A DNA stretch of 64,000 nucleotides from Diogma glabrata (taxonomy: Eukaryota; Arthropoda; Insecta; Diptera; Cylindrotomidae), in NCBI GenBank assembly GCA_963693315.1, contig OY856187.1:389002885-389066884 (forward strand), written 5' to 3'. The notes beneath the pieces were generated by a model. That model worked only from the letters and a program-made list of their open reading frames with translations, was not told where the DNA came from and made no database searches. The stretch's first letter is position 1; each line of letters begins with the position of its first letter. A program made the position numbers and the translations under genes. This document shows positions 12,548 through 25,084 of this stretch, one piece after another.

Positions 12548-12989
12548 CACCGGGACACAAAAAAAAATTAAGTAGAATGTGCATTTGACCGGACCTACCT
12601 ATGGGTACGTATTTTGGTCCGCTGAATTCGAATTCGAGGTCAGTTTGACCCCTACACCCTCGAAATTTGGAGAAAACTTCGAAAAACCGCGTTTGCCAAA
12701 TTTAACGAAAAATGCCAATTGTGGCCGAAAAAATTAAAATTTTTTCATAAAAATTAAATCTTATATTAAAGCTATTAAAATACATGTTTCCTGAAATTTT
12801 CATGAAAATTCGACGATTTTTCCGCCCCTTATCATAAATTTAGTAAAAAAAAAATGTTTACTTTTCTCGAAATTTCGAGGGTGTAGGGGTCAAACTGACC
12901 TCGAATTCGGATTCAGCGGACCAAAATACGTACCCGTAGGTAGGTCCGGTTAAATGCACATGCTACTTAATTTTTTTTGTGTGCCGGTG
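12548..12989. mobile_element. 442-bp MITE with long inverted arms and TTA duplication
   Basis: The arms begin CACCGGGACAC and end GTGTGCCGGTG. They pair over more than 110 bp, including GACCGGACCTACC and GGTCAGTTTGACCCCTACA. Both sides are flanked by TTA (12545-12547 and 12990-12992). A 3-bp TWA target duplication is known for PIF/Harbinger elements, so that origin is inferred. No coding capacity. Confidence 0.75.
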
Positions 12990-12992
12990 TTA

Positions 12993-13643
12993 TTAGAAAG
13001 TCGTTTCTTGGAAAAAGTTCAATAGAATTTATCACGTGCTGTCTGTACTGAAATACAGGAAAAATGTTATTCAAAGAAATGGTTTCTTCATTATAGCATA
13101 TTCTTGCTCATATTGAATAATTTTCTTTCAAACTTAAAAAAGTTTTATCATATTCATCTGGGCTACCCGATTAGATAAACTGTCAAACAAATGTTAACGG
13201 TTATAAACCAAAATTCTACAGTTTTAGCGAAGTATAAGAAAACAAAAAATTTACATAAACATTAGGCATGACCAGAACAATGAACAATTTTCAAACCAAC
13301 TTTTTCTTCGCTCCCACCGGCTAATTATGTTCTATTTGACTCGAATATGAACTATATCCAGTTCTATTGAAATCGGAAATAATTACCCACCGCGCAGTGG
13401 CGTCGAAGATAAGAAAATTAACAGAATAATAGGATTTTTTATTTTTATCAGATATAATCATCTTAAAACATTATATATCTCATAATTTTGATTTTTTTAT
13501 TAAAAGCTAATTAATTAACGACTCTAACGATCCTAAGTATGTAGAAATCGATCTTAGGAAAGTGATTTATCTTAATTTTTCTTCTTACATCTACGAAAAT
13601 TCATTAATCCCTAATAATCTTTTTTCAAAGAGAAAAAATTAAT
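12993..13643. other. AT-rich spacer, nothing recognised
   Basis: No open frame of note. A CAGTGGCG motif near 13395 resembles hAT-type ends, but no partner was seen. Confidence 0.4.
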
Positions 13644-14670
13644 TACTTCGGTCTGAAAGACCTAAGTATTACATTCATGAGCTAAAAGTCAAATTCTTAC
13701 CCCCACTTTTTTTGACATTTCTCGACGTTTTAAGACCTCCTGATTCTAAAAAAGCAAAAATAAAAAAAATGTATGTCTGTCTGCCGGCCGGCCGTCCGGC
13801 CGTCCGGCCGCCGTCATTACCTACGCTGCAGGGAAAACCGCTGGAGGGATTTCAAAAATTTTTTTTTCTAAAAATAGGTTTGCTCAAGGGACAGGTCCGA
13901 AAGGAAGTGTGTCAAAAAAATCATTATGTGTGTCAAAAATGGCAAATTTTCATATTTTTGGCTTAAAAAACGTTCATTTTAAGTGATTACGAGTAGGAAC
14001 ATTAAATTTGGAGAGATCTTGATGGTAGGGATTGGTATGTGAGATCAAAAACTAGATTATTGCATTATAAGTTTGTCAAAAAAATGTTGTCAAGTGTGTC
14101 AAAAAATGTCAAATCATTTATTTTTTAGCCAATTTTTTGGAAAAAAAATGTAGCTGTTTTTATGACGTAAATGTAATTGAAAATGAAATTGAACATGGAA
14201 ATTTTTGAATTTGTTATAGTTTTTGAAATATTTTTGGAATTTTGAAAAAGTTTGTATTTTTGATTTTGTAATAATTTTTGCAATATTTTTAGAATTTTGG
14301 AAAAGCTTGAATTTTTAAGAATTTTTGGAATATTATCGGAATTTAGAAAAAGTTTAAATATTTGATTTCATTCTAGTTTTTGGAATATTTTTGAAAAAGT
14401 TTGATTTTATTTAATTTAACAATATTTTTGGAATTTTGATTATAATTTTCCGGCAACGTATTGATATTTCGTGTTAGTTTTGTAATAAATTTTTAAACAG
14501 ATATAAAAAATACTTGTACTTTAACAAGGAGTTATGTTTGACATACATCGCTGCCCAAAACTAAAAACCATGTCCTCGTGAAAGTTTTTTGCCGAAAACT
14601 ATATCAAAATCCTTTACCCAGACCGAAGTCTTGATATCTCAGAGCTGTGAGATTTCAGCCCCTCCATATT
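13644..14670 (+). mobile_element. TACTTCGG element, copy D
   Basis: The 5' end TACTTCGGTCTG is at 13644 and the 3' tail CAGCCCCTCCATATT ends at 14670. It has a long CCGGCC/GTCC microsatellite (13780-13812) and an internal deletion of the segment between 'GGACAGGTCCGAAAGG' and 'AAGTGTGTC', plus fewer A/T units than copy B. Confidence 0.8.
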
Positions 14671-15028
14671 TTTTATGGTTAAATTTATAATAATTTTTTA
14701 TTCAAAAGCAACATTTTTCCAAAAGAAATCAATAAATTAAATTAGATTTATTGTATGATGGGTATTTGCATCTGTAGTTTTCGACCACCTGAATGGTGTA
14801 TTGTGTACCTTCCTCGTCTTTAGTTAAAATGTTGTTGTATTCCGTGTCATCAACTTAACACCGAGTTCGGCGGTATCATTAACAACATGCAAACTTTGGC
14901 AAAACAACGTGGCTTTGACGAAATCTTCATTCCGATGGGTCATGTAGCAAAAAATCAATACAAATTTTAAATCGATTAAATAAACTCTGAGTTTTTTCTG
15001 TGACAAAATCACTAATGCTCTTATTTTG
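14671..15028. other. spacer between copy D and the LINE tail
   Basis: A/T-rich with one short GC-balanced patch (14760-14940). No feature was recognised. Confidence 0.4.
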
Positions 15029-16560
15029 TTTTTTTTTTTTTTTTAATAAGAAGTGTTGTGTAATAGGAATTACAAAATGTGTCACAACAACACATAGATA
15101 CCTTTTAAGACGTAGGTCCCACAACAACATGCGTCTTGAGGTATAGGTGGACGCTTTTTTTAAATCTTTGTGGATTGAAAGCACTCGAGACTATTGATTC
15201 GGGCAAAGCATTCCATGTGTACGATGTACGCACAAAGAAATCTCTTTGCATTCTATTACTATGACAGTGAGTAATCTCGACAGTTCGACCGCCCGCACAC
15301 ACCGATTGACGAGTAAAACGGGGAAAAACATATGTCTGAGGCATTATGGACCTGATTTCATCCGAGCCCTGCTGGTGACGATATTTATAAAAAACAACGA
15401 GATCAGCAACAGCGCGACGATGTTGCAGGGAATCAAGACCTAATGTTAAATCTCGATCACCAACAATTCGTATAGCTCGCTTTTGAACAGAGTCCAAAAG
15501 AGCCAGGATAGTAACAGATGCAGCGCCCCAAACTTGACAACAATACTCCATACAGGGACGAATATAGGACTTATAAATGTGGAGTAATTGATGCGGAGTA
15601 AAATATTTTTTACATCTATTGAGGAGGCCGAGTTTTCTTGACGCGCTCTTTGCCATGGCCATTATATGATCGTTCCAGAGTAAGTCATTGGATATTGTGA
15701 CTCCCAATAAACGAATGCTTTCACATTCGCGTATTTGGTCGTCACACATATTAATTGAAATATCGTTGGGAAACTCGGTCTTTGATCTGGAAACAATCAA
15801 TAGCTGTGTTTTGGTGGAATTAAAATTGACCAAATTTTTGTCACCCCAATCGGCGACTCTTTTTAGGTCCTCGTTTACGTTTATGGCAGCGTCTCTCCGG
15901 ACGGGATTTATTCGTTCATGCATTTTACCCTTTGAAGATAGGGGGACGAATGACTTGTGCAGTGTACTATCATCTGCAAAACTATTTATTGGGTTATTGG
16001 TGATTTGCAACAGTTCGTTGATATAAATTAAAAATAAAGTGGGAGATAAAACTGAGCCTTGGGTACATCAGCGTTAATTAATTTGGACTCAGAAATAAAG
16101 CCATCTATAGATACCGAGATGTATCGGTTAGACAGAAAATTTTGAATCAACTTCACAACTGCGGGATAAAAACCGTACGCAACGAGCTTGTTGATCAAGT
16201 TGGCATGCCAGATTCGATCAAATGCTGTTGAGATGTCTAATGCGATTACGTACTTTTCACCACCTTTGTCAAGTATGCTATTCCAAAGATGTGCTACATA
16301 GTTCAATAGATCGGTTGTTGATCTTTTGTTTCTAAAACCGTATTGGCTGTCATGATATCAAATGGTTGTCCACCAAAAATTTGGATATGTGTGAATTACT
16401 ATATTGCTCGTATATTTTAAACAGGACTGGGAGTAAGGTTATTAGTCTGTAATTTGAAATATCACATTTCGTTCCTTTTTTGGGACAGGCTGGACATTGG
16501 CCAACATCCAGCAGGATGGAAAAATACCAGATTTAGAGGATTTATAAAATATTTTGGTGA
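15029..16560 (-). pseudogene. non-LTR retrotransposon fragment (reverse transcriptase to 3' end)
   Basis: Reading leftward: 'FPSCWMLANVQPV' (RT fingers), 'IALDISTAFDRIWHANLI' (the A-box aspartate region), a frameshift at about 16050 in the VPQG-type motif, 'FADDSTLH' (the catalytic FADD box), then a long open C-terminal part (15105-16010) with 'RLLGVTISNDLLWNDHI' and 'YIRPCMEYCCQVWG'. A T-run at about 15029-15044 is the poly(A) tail in element sense. The 5' end is missing, as is usual for target-primed reverse transcription. Family features suggest a Jockey/CR1-type LINE. At least two frameshifts, one in an A run near 16480, make it inactive. Confidence 0.85.
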
Positions 16561-17809
16561 GAGGTGGTGCAATATAAAACAAAAATATCGAATAATTTTA
16601 ATTAACTTTCATAAAACAAATTTCGAATAATTTTTAATTAACTTTAAAAAAGCAAATTTCGAATAATTTTTTATTAACTTTAAAAAATGATAATTTTCTT
16701 TATTTTTAAATAGAAATTTTTGTGCTAGTGATTTTGAAATTTAAACTTATTTGAAACTGAATGACACTTTACCTATTGATTCGCCTCAAACCTGTGTCTA
16801 GGAAGGGATGAAAAATGGTTTTCCTGATTAATCAAATTCCTTAAAATATCAAGGCGTTAGATATCATTTTAACTATTCTAACACAATTAATTTTGTTTTG
16901 TATTTAGAACAACTTCCAGGACACTTTGTTTTGTCCGATCTTATCTATTGTCCGATCTACGAAATTGTTATTTGTTATTTCCGGCACGGAATGCTAGTTA
17001 TGAAAAAATTGCTGTAATTTATTTCTCAAATCCTATTTCACGATGTACAGGAATAGGGCTACAGATGTACTCATAAAGAAAGAATAGTAGACAAAATAGT
17101 AGACCAGTGGGCATAAATAAAAGACACCAGAATAGTACATTATGATGCTAGGACGTAAAGCTAAAGATTTTGGTCGTATGTGGAGTTGCATCCACATTAA
17201 GTCCAAAATAGCTTATGTCCGTGCATCATATACTATTTTTTATTCGCCGCAAGTAAAATATTTTAAAAAAAATTTTTATTCTAAATTGATATTACAAATT
17301 TGCATAAATTTTAAATAAAAATATGTGGAACAAGTTACCTTTGACATAATATTTGTTATTTTTTTCAAATTATCGTGTCAAATTATTTTTTTATTTAGCG
17401 TATGGTTTTTTTGTGACACATTAAAAATTAAACTTAAAATAGGTAGACTCTTCTATGAAATCTACCTAAAACAAAGCATGGATACACATGTTATGATAAC
17501 ACCAATGTTATCATGTTGTCAATGTTATATGTACCAATGTTACTTGATAGTTTAATCCAAAAAATGATGTAATTTATTAATACTTGCTTGCTTGATAGCG
17601 CAATCCAAAGTGATTTTATTTATTCTCTCAATAATCCAATACAATAATAAAAATACTTAAATCTAGTACAATAGAAAAATCTACTACATATTAATAATAT
17701 ATTAATGAAATGATGTAAGGGTGCTTCATAACACACATTAAATGAACTTACATTCAATTTGATTGCGCGTCTTTTAGTAAAAAAGTAAAATATTAGAACA
17801 TTGGGCAGT
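16561..17809. other. spacer, no gene recognised
   Basis: It contains a threefold short repeat 'TTTCGAATAATTTTTAATTAACTTT' type at 16580-16690 and a pair 'GTAGACTCTTCTATGAAATCTACCT' (17440-17465) that can form a hairpin. A similar hairpin, GGTAGATTTCATATAAAAATCTACC, occurs at 9411-9436. No coding sequence was seen. Confidence 0.45.
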
Positions 17810-18450
17810 ACATTTGAATATTAGATGTTTACATCGAGCGAGTCTATCCATGCTACTACATCGGGAGTTGCCAAATGGATGTCTGAGATGTTGCCATTGT
17901 ACCGTCGAATTGGACACACAGTTGCAATGTGTTTTATGGTTTATTGTGGAGCGCCGCAGTCACACTCAGAGGACTCTGAAATGCCCCACATGTAGAAAGA
18001 ATCAGCACAACGTCCATGATTCGTTCTTATTCGGTTTAGTGTAGTCCAGGTATGACGTGGCAGATCGAAACCAGGTTGGGTAGAAGTCGGCTTAGTAATA
18101 GAAAGGCCAGTTGTATTGATGATGCCAGAAGGTGTCCCAGACATCCAAGATATTAAAATTAGTTGCCAGCAGGTTGCTGGCAGTTTTATGTGGAGGCTTT
18201 CTTGACTTCAATCGACAACGAGTGTGGTCACCGTTATCTTCGTGCAAGGGTAACGTGATGTTGTTGGTTACTTTTTTATGTTCACGCATGAGAGCATGCG
18301 ATCGTCTGAGTGCAGGTGTAGCGATATTGCTTAACACAGGGCCAAGGTTAAGGGGTGGTTCTGATAGTACTACTTATAGTACGCATTGTGGCATGCAGCT
18401 GGCAGTCAACTTTTTGAGTATGTGTGCTAGTGAGTATGTGTGATAGCACT
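17810..18450 (-). pseudogene. LINE C-terminal fragment
   Basis: Reading leftward from about 18450: 'HILKKLTASCMPQC', 'LSNIATPALRRSHALMREH', 'GFDLPRHTWTTLNRIRTNHG', 'SECDCGAPQ' and 'IKHIATVCPIRRYNG'. The last is a C-x-C...H...C zinc knuckle like that at the C-terminus of Jockey/R1-type LINE ORF2. The reading frame shifts at about 18120 and near 17940. It is unrelated in sequence to the 15-16.5 kb LINE. Confidence 0.75.
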
Positions 18451-18464
18451 ATGACAACATAGTG

Positions 18465-18650
18465 GAGGGTGGGGTTCTGTGGAACGAAAAGAAAGCAACT
18501 GTTCAATTCATTCGTAAGATTCCAGGGAAAAAATCTTAATATTAGAATATTAGAGCAATTCTTCTAGAAGACAGAAACTTTAAAATTTCAATGGGGGGGT
18601 TTAAACCCGAATAAACCCGTATGTCGCTACGCCACTGATTTTGGTAATCT
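18465..18650 (+). repeat. 180-bp direct repeat, copy 1
   Basis: Shared with 19083-19258. It includes AACGAAAAGAAAGCAACTGT, a GGGGGGG run and the end GTATGTCGCTACGCCACTG. The inverse complement of that end, CAGTGGCGTAGC, resembles the termini of hAT-like DNA elements. Confidence 0.7.
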
Positions 18651-19082
18651 GACGATGAATGTTTACATTCGAAACATGTTATAATAAATATATACCAAAA
18701 AAGTTTGTTCCATTGATTATAATTACAATAATTTATTTATATAAATTATTGATTTTATTTAAAAATGTATTAGTCATTCATCCAGATTTTTCTGCTTCGG
18801 CTATTTTAAGTCGAGTTGCCGTAAAGATTTTAAAATCGTAATTTGCCGAATGACAAAGAAAATAAATAAGTGATACTGAGCAAAAAGTGGGAATCGCTGC
18901 GAAAATTTACATGTTTGCTTAAATAACTTTAATAAACTTAACTTAACTTTAATAAAATCGTAAAATTGCCGAATTGGAAAATTCTTTTCGTAAAAATGCC
19001 GAATTTACCGAATGGGAAAATTCTTGGGAGGGTGTCACAACCCCCAAAACCACCCTCGGCGTCAGGTCTGACAGGAAGAGGG
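18651..19082. other. spacer between the two 180-bp repeats
   Basis: A/T-rich, with a short repeated phrase 'GCCGAATTGGAAAATTCTT' / 'CCGAATGGGAAAATTCTT' at 18965-19025. No gene was recognised. Confidence 0.45.
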
Positions 19083-19258
19083 AAGGAGGGGGTTCTGAGG
19101 AACGAAAAGAAAGCAACTGTTCAATTCATTCGTAAGATACCAGGGAAAAAATCTTAATATTAGAATATTAGAGCAATTCTTCTATATTACAGAAATTTTA
19201 AAATTTCAATGGGGGGGTTTGAACCCGAACAAACCCGTATGTCGCTACGCCACTGGAT
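19083..19258 (+). repeat. 180-bp direct repeat, copy 2
   Basis: Near-identical to 18465-18650, ending GCTACGCCACTG. It abuts the GATTTTATATCATATTATG start of long direct repeat copy 2. Confidence 0.7.
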
Positions 19259-19282
19259 TTTATATCATATTATGAATAGTAA

Positions 19283-20745
19283 AATATGGAGGGGCTGAAA
19301 TCTCACAGCTCTGAGATATCAAGACTTCGGTCTGGGTTAAAGATTTTGATATAGTTTTCGGCAAAAAACTTTTATGAGGACATGGTTTTTAGTTTTGGGC
19401 AGCGATGTATATCAAACATAACTCTTTGTTAAAGTACAAGTATTTTTAATCTCAGTTTAAAAATTTACTACACAACTAACACGAAACATCAATACGTTGC
19501 CAGAAAATTATAATCAAAATTCCAAAAACATTGCAAAAATTAAATAAAGTCAAAATTTTTCAAAATTCCAAAAATATTCCAAAAATTAGAAAAAAATCAA
19601 ATATTTAAATTTTTTCTAAATTCCAACATTTCAAAAATTCTTAAAAATTCAAACTTTTTCCAAAATTCTAAAAATATTGCAAAAATTATTACAAAATCAC
19701 AAATTGAAAGTTTTTTCAAAATTTCCAAAATTATAATAATATCAAAAATTTAAAATTTTTCGAAATTCTAAAAATATTCCAAAAATTCTTACAAAATCAA
19801 AAATTAAAACTTTTGCCGATATTCTAGAAATATTGCAAAAATTATTACAAAATCAAAAATACAAACTTTTTCAAAATTCCAAAAATATTTCAAAAACTAT
19901 AACAAATTCAAAAATTTCCACATTTACGTCATAAAAACAGCTACATTTTTTTTCCAAAAAATTGGCTAAAAAAATAAATGAAATCATTTTTTGACACACT
20001 TGACATTATTTTTTGACAAACTTATAATGCCATAATTCTTTATAATAATAATAAAATTTCATTTCAAAGCAACGATTTTATTTTTTTCCAAAAAATTGGG
20101 TAAAAAACTAAATAAAAATCTTTTGACACACTTGACAACATTTTTTTGACAAACTTATAATGCCATAATTCTCTATAATAATAATAAAACTTTATTTCAA
20201 ACAAACAATTAATTTTTTTTTTTCAAAAAATTAGGTAAAAAAATAAATAAAAATCTTTCTTTTGACACACTTGACAACATTTTTTTGACAAACTTTTAAT
20301 GCAATAATCTAGTTTTTGATCTCACATACCAATCCCGACCATCAAGATTTCTCCAAATTTAATGTTCCTACTCGTAATCACTTAAAATGAACGTTTTTTA
20401 AGCCAAAAATATGATAATTTGCTATTTTTGACACACATAATGATTTTTTTGACACACTTCCGGTACAGTTATCGAGCACAGCGTCCTTTCGGACCTGTCC
20501 CTTGTGAATACCTATTTTTAGAAAAAAAAATTTTTGAAATCCCTCCAGCGGTTTTCCCTGCAGCGTAGGTAATGACGGCGGCCGGACGGACGGCCGGCCG
20601 GCCGGCAGACAGACATACATTTTTTTTTTTTTTGCTTTTTTAGAATCAGGAGGTCCTAAAACGTCGAGAAATGTCAAAAAAAGTGGGGGTAAGAATTTCA
20701 CTTTGAGCTCATGAATGTAATACTTAGGTCTTTCAGACCGAAGTA
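19283..20745 (-). mobile_element. TACTTCGG element, copy E (full length, with known empty site)
   Basis: Reverse orientation: ATATGGAGGGGCTGAAATC at 19283 and CAGACCGAAGTA at 20745. It interrupts the long direct repeat whose other copy (8722-9412) is uninterrupted at the same point. The flanking A run can be explained by insertion between A and A (T and T on the element strand) with little or no duplication. This fixes the element ends to within about 3 bp. Confidence 0.85.
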
Positions 20746-21650
20746 AAAATTATGTAATATTTTTTTACTAGTCATGATATAAAATAAATTTACGCTTACT
20801 ATTTTGAAAAGAAATTTTGAAAATTTTATTATTTAAATAATTTAGATTGATCGTGCAAAAAATATAATAAAAATAAGCATTTAGATCATTAGGAGTATTG
20901 CGTATTTCGGATATATTAGAGATCTCGACTTCATATCGATCTCAAAACGATATCCTCAATCGGTAAAACATCTTACTGCCCTTAATATTTAAATAACTAT
21001 TATTTATATATAGGGCATTCCAGGTGAATAGGGCCAAACAAAAATATTTTTATCTCTAAACTTTGTGGATTTATAGTACTTCATCAGAAAGTTTTAGGAT
21101 TTTTTGGCCAACCCCCTTGCCATCAGTGACGATCACAAATTTGAAATTTTGGTAAGAATAAAAAACAACCCCTACCTCTTTTTGGTTGAGGTTACAGAGG
21201 GTGTTTAAGAGGGGTATATTGAACATAAAAATACAAAGATTTGTTATCGGTCATCCCTTATTTAGAAATTTGTTAGGGTTGATTTTTTAGGCTTAATGGA
21301 TTTGTAACATATCGTGCTTTTGATTCTGCGACCTTGCAAAACCTGCGATCAATAGACTTTCCTCCTCACCTCCATATCCGTTTTATCAATAATTATCGAA
21401 AAACATCCCCCAACTTCGGTTGTGGTTGCAGAGGGTGTTTAAGAGGGGTATAGTGAACATAAAAATACAAACTTTTTTTTAAAATTCAATATATCCTCCT
21501 GCTCATCAAGGTTAAAATAATTATTTTTTTAGATTTTTAGTCTCACTTTCCCCTCTCCCTCCTCCTCCCTCCAAATAACATTTTAAACTGCTATAGTTTC
21601 ATTCAATCTTTACAACATTTCTTATCACCGTAAATTTTTTCAATTTTTTC
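20746..21650 (+). repeat. long direct repeat, copy 2
   Basis: Continues copy 1 (8750-9412) after the inserted element. It contains two near-identical phrases 'GAGGGTGTTTAAGAGGGGTATA' (21197 and 21432) with about 235 bp between them; copy 1 has only one, as expected if it lost one unit by recombination between them. Function unknown. Confidence 0.75.
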
Positions 21651-22017
21651 TTTTGTAATGTTCGAAGTTTAGGGAGACAGAAAAAAATTTTTTTTACTAC
21701 TTGCATGAGAAATTTCAATTATTTACTCAAAAACCCAAGACACTAAAGTTATTTTTCTCAGCTATGGGTACTAATAATTATTCCCCACACCTAATAATAA
21801 GTATTTTAGCACCTAGGTAAATAATGAAAATACAAATTTTGTTCGTTTGTTGAAGAAATCAAAGGCTACTTTTGCAAATAATATTATTATTTATTTAAAA
21901 TTATAATTTATTGTACAATTATTATAGGTAATGCTTCTGGCTGAACCATTACTTACTACATTTCCCGGCAAGTTAATGTTTGCAACATTTGGACAATCAA
22001 AAGATGTTGATGCTTTT
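21651..22017. other. spacer, nothing recognised
   Basis: A/T-rich with no long open frame or repeat noted. Confidence 0.4.
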
Positions 22018-22263
22018 TTATTTAAATGAGATTGGTTTTCTTGTTCCTGAAGAGATATTAATGAAAGGTTGTCCTTTGATTGATTTTGAACTATGTTGGC
22101 TATCCTTTTTTAATCTGCAACAATTTTTGAACTTTTTATATTGATTCATATACAAGTTACGCGATTTTTCTGATAAAAAACAAAATTTCAAGTTGTTCGC
22201 TGCCTCTCTTAGATCTGGAGGAGTGCATGTTATGTATTCCAAGTTGCTTGGAACTGAATTCAT
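22018..22263 (-). pseudogene. possible N-terminal fragment of a tyrosine-recombinase-like protein
   Basis: An 81-aa frame starts with an ATG at 22263. 'LREAANNLKFCFLSEKSR' followed by 'LYMNQYKKFKNCC' resembles the helical N-terminal segment of the Crypton-like recombinase at 9869-10841 ('SKEKYEKTCRAFKQWC'). No catalytic part follows to the left. The link is a resemblance of helix pattern only. Confidence 0.3.
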
Positions 22264-22844
22264 TTTTGAATTTTTTTAGTTTCTTCCTAAAATAATAATA
22301 ATAAATGACAAAATTAATAAGATTTTTGATTTTATTCTAATAATAATAATGAATAAATGCAAAAACTTCTTTACTCACGATTATAATGTTGTAACATAAA
22401 CTTTATTTAAATGGAAAACTTAAGACAATTGTTTGATTTCCTAAGGCAACTAAGTTTGTTTATTTGAAATTTTAGTTCCTGTTAAACAGAATTCTGTTGA
22501 AATATATTTTAGTTGTGAGTTTTAAACTAAAAAAATTCTATATATGGCTCGTCAAAATTTAATAGATTTACAATTTGATGTTAAAATAAATAAAAGCTAT
22601 ATTTTTTAATGCAAATTATATCTTTTATATAGTTTTACGAAAATTCATTGAAAATAAAATTCGGTCTAAGCAGCCCGGAATAATAATTATCCATTACGCC
22701 CAAAAGTTGATTTTAAATGATAGAATATACAATCTTTCACCAAATCAAAATTTTTAGTTTTCACCATTTGCTTATTAATTGATATTTCATTTTGTGAATA
22801 ATTAAGAGTTTTCGTGCATTTTTTATAACAAGTAGTAAAAAAAA

Positions 22845-22980
22845 TAGTATATAAACCTAGGTGATAAAGTAAATTTTCTCCATTTCGCTTCTTAATTCGC
22901 TCGAAACTTCGTTTCTCGCGAATTAATATTCACCTCAATGTAGAAAATTTACTTTATCACCTCGGTATATAATGTACTAT
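22845..22980. repeat. hairpin repeat with 21-bp perfect arms
   Basis: AGGTGATAAAGTAAATTTTCT (22859-22879) is the exact inverse complement of 22942-22962. Imperfect pairing continues outward (ATAGTATATAAACC against GGTATATAATGTACTAT). The loop is about 62 bp and GC-richer. Probably a small foldback element. Confidence 0.65.
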
Positions 22981-23885
22981 TACATTTTCGAAAATAAACC
23001 GAAAACTGGGCTTTTACACAATAAAATTGTTTAAGACTAGAAAAAAATTCACCTTTCATCACTCGCAGCGCTAAGGTCAAAAATTATTATTTTTTTTTCA
23101 AAATTGCCGAAGTTAAGAGGAGGACAGGGAAAAAACTCACGATTTTGGAAATAACTTATAAACTAAACAGTCGATAATTTATTGAATTTTTTTTTTAAAT
23201 TTTAAATTTTCTCATTTTTTCGATTCCTTAAAAAAAGTCCAAGCGGCACGTATATCCGCTATAGAAATGGGTAGATTTCGGGACCAGACAACTTTGTGTA
23301 CAAATAGAACTGGATGTGTCAGATAAGTTTAAATAAAATTTTTAAATAGAAACAGAATAATCCAAAAAATTTATCAAACCAACCAAACTAAATACATAAA
23401 CGGAAACTACTTTATCAATGCAATTTCGGAACAGTTTTGTTTAATTTGGTTAAAACTAATATGTACGTTCTACTACGTCATAACTGCAATACTACTACAC
23501 ATAATTTATAATCAAAAATTATCAAACAACTTTCACACCTCAAATAATACAAATATCTATCAATTTAGAAAAACTTTTGTAAGTGTGTAATCAATATACA
23601 TACATTTATTTCAACTAAACCACTTCCAAATATTCCAAATATCAAAGAAAATATTCCTTGATTCAATACAATAATGACTCAGCTTTGTTTTAAATTTTTG
23701 CGAAAAAAATAGAAATTCAAAAAAAGAAACAAAAGAAAATTTGTTTACTCTTTCTATGGGATATTTTTATATTTTTATGGGATTTGTTGTTGTAATTGTA
23801 TGGTGTGAGAGTCGAAAAAGAAAAATTAACTTGCAATTTTTTTTGTTTTCAGTAGGCGTGACAAATACATTTTATAACTGTTTCA
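22981..23885. other. spacer, nothing recognised
   Basis: A/T-rich sequence; one 66-aa frame (23741-23941) is partly hydrophobic but overlaps the LINE end and has no supporting signal. Confidence 0.4.
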
Positions 23886-23889
23886 GGTT

Positions 23890-24530
23890 GGTAGCACTTA
23901 TAAACGCTTTTTTTAAACCTTTGCGGGTTGAAGCCACCTGAGACTAAGGATGCCGGCAAACTATTCTATTTGTATGCAGTTCGGATAAACAAGTCTTTCT
24001 GCGATCTGCGATCTGTATGACAGCGCGGGATCTCGACCGTTTCACTGGTTGCAGTAGCCGATTGCCGAGTGGAACGAGGGTATATGTTTGAGGCATGACG
24101 CCGCTGATTTCATCTTAGAACTGCTGATAACGATATTTGTAAAAAACAACGAGGTCAGCAACAGTGCGACGATGTTGTAGGGAATCAAGTTTTGATGTCA
24201 AAGCTCGATCACCTACAATTCGTATAGCTCGCTTTTGAATAGAGTCCAAGAGGGCCAAGATGGAAACAGAAGCAGCACCCCGATCTTGACAATAGTACTC
24301 CATACAGGGACGAATATGGGACTTATAAACATGGAGCAATTGGTATGGAGTGAAACATTTTTTGCATCTATTTAGGAGGCCGAGTTTTCTAGACGCGCTT
24401 TTTGCCATCGCCATTACATGATCGTTGCAGAGTATGTCATTGAAACTGTGACACCCAATAATCGAATGTTTTTACATTCATCTATTGGTTCATCATTCAT
24501 TTGAACTGACACCCGAAGTCTCACCAATAC
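23890..24530 (-). pseudogene. LINE fragment, same family as 15-16.5 kb
   Basis: Reading leftward: 'NIRLLGVTVS', a frameshift near 24440, 'MAMAKSASRKLGLLNRCKK', 'HIRPCMEYYCQDRGAASV', 'LDSLQHRRTVADLVVFYKY', a stop near 24115, then decayed C-terminal sequence to about 23890. The matching part of the 15-16.5 kb copy is nearly the same protein, so both derive from one LINE family. Strongly 5' truncated. Confidence 0.82.
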
Positions 24531-25084
24531 GGTTCCGTTTTTACTTTTCAAAGTACGGAGCCCTAAACAGAAATGATTAAAATTGGTTAACCCGTTCGGA
24601 CCCGTTGCGTTAACCCGCAAACTTTGAGCCACCCTATGTCTAAACTAAAATAAATAATACACTAATTAATTTTTTTTTAATTATTCTAACGATTACCGAA
24701 GTATCAAGAAAATCGGAAATGGTAAGCTTCACATCGTCGGGGTTTTGATTCAATTTTTTATTTATTAAGAAAAAAGTTGGATTTTCTTTTTGCTCACGCT
24801 ACCAGTTTTATGTAAAAAAAAGGTCATGTTTTATTTGCATGGATTAGCATACAGACTGTTAAGTCCATTATGCCAAACTTTTTTAATGCTGTCCACAAAT
24901 TTCCTCGCCTTTGAAATCTCATTTCATTCAGTTTTATTGGTTGAGGCTCATTTAAGACAGAAAAGCTGGATAAACACTTATTACTCGGGATTTAAAGCCG
25001 GGACAACCGAGTCTTACTTAGTATTTCTTACCCATTAAATTCATCAATTTAAACACCACTCCAACTAATCATTGATTTTTGGTT
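24531..25084. other. spacer, nothing recognised
   Basis: An 82-aa plus-strand frame (24790-25038) has no recognisable motif. The rest is A/T-rich. Confidence 0.35.

Noticed and set aside
15246..16026. Plus-strand frames of 65 and 112 aa
   Set aside because: Antisense to the LINE ORF, which has RT motifs on the minus strand.
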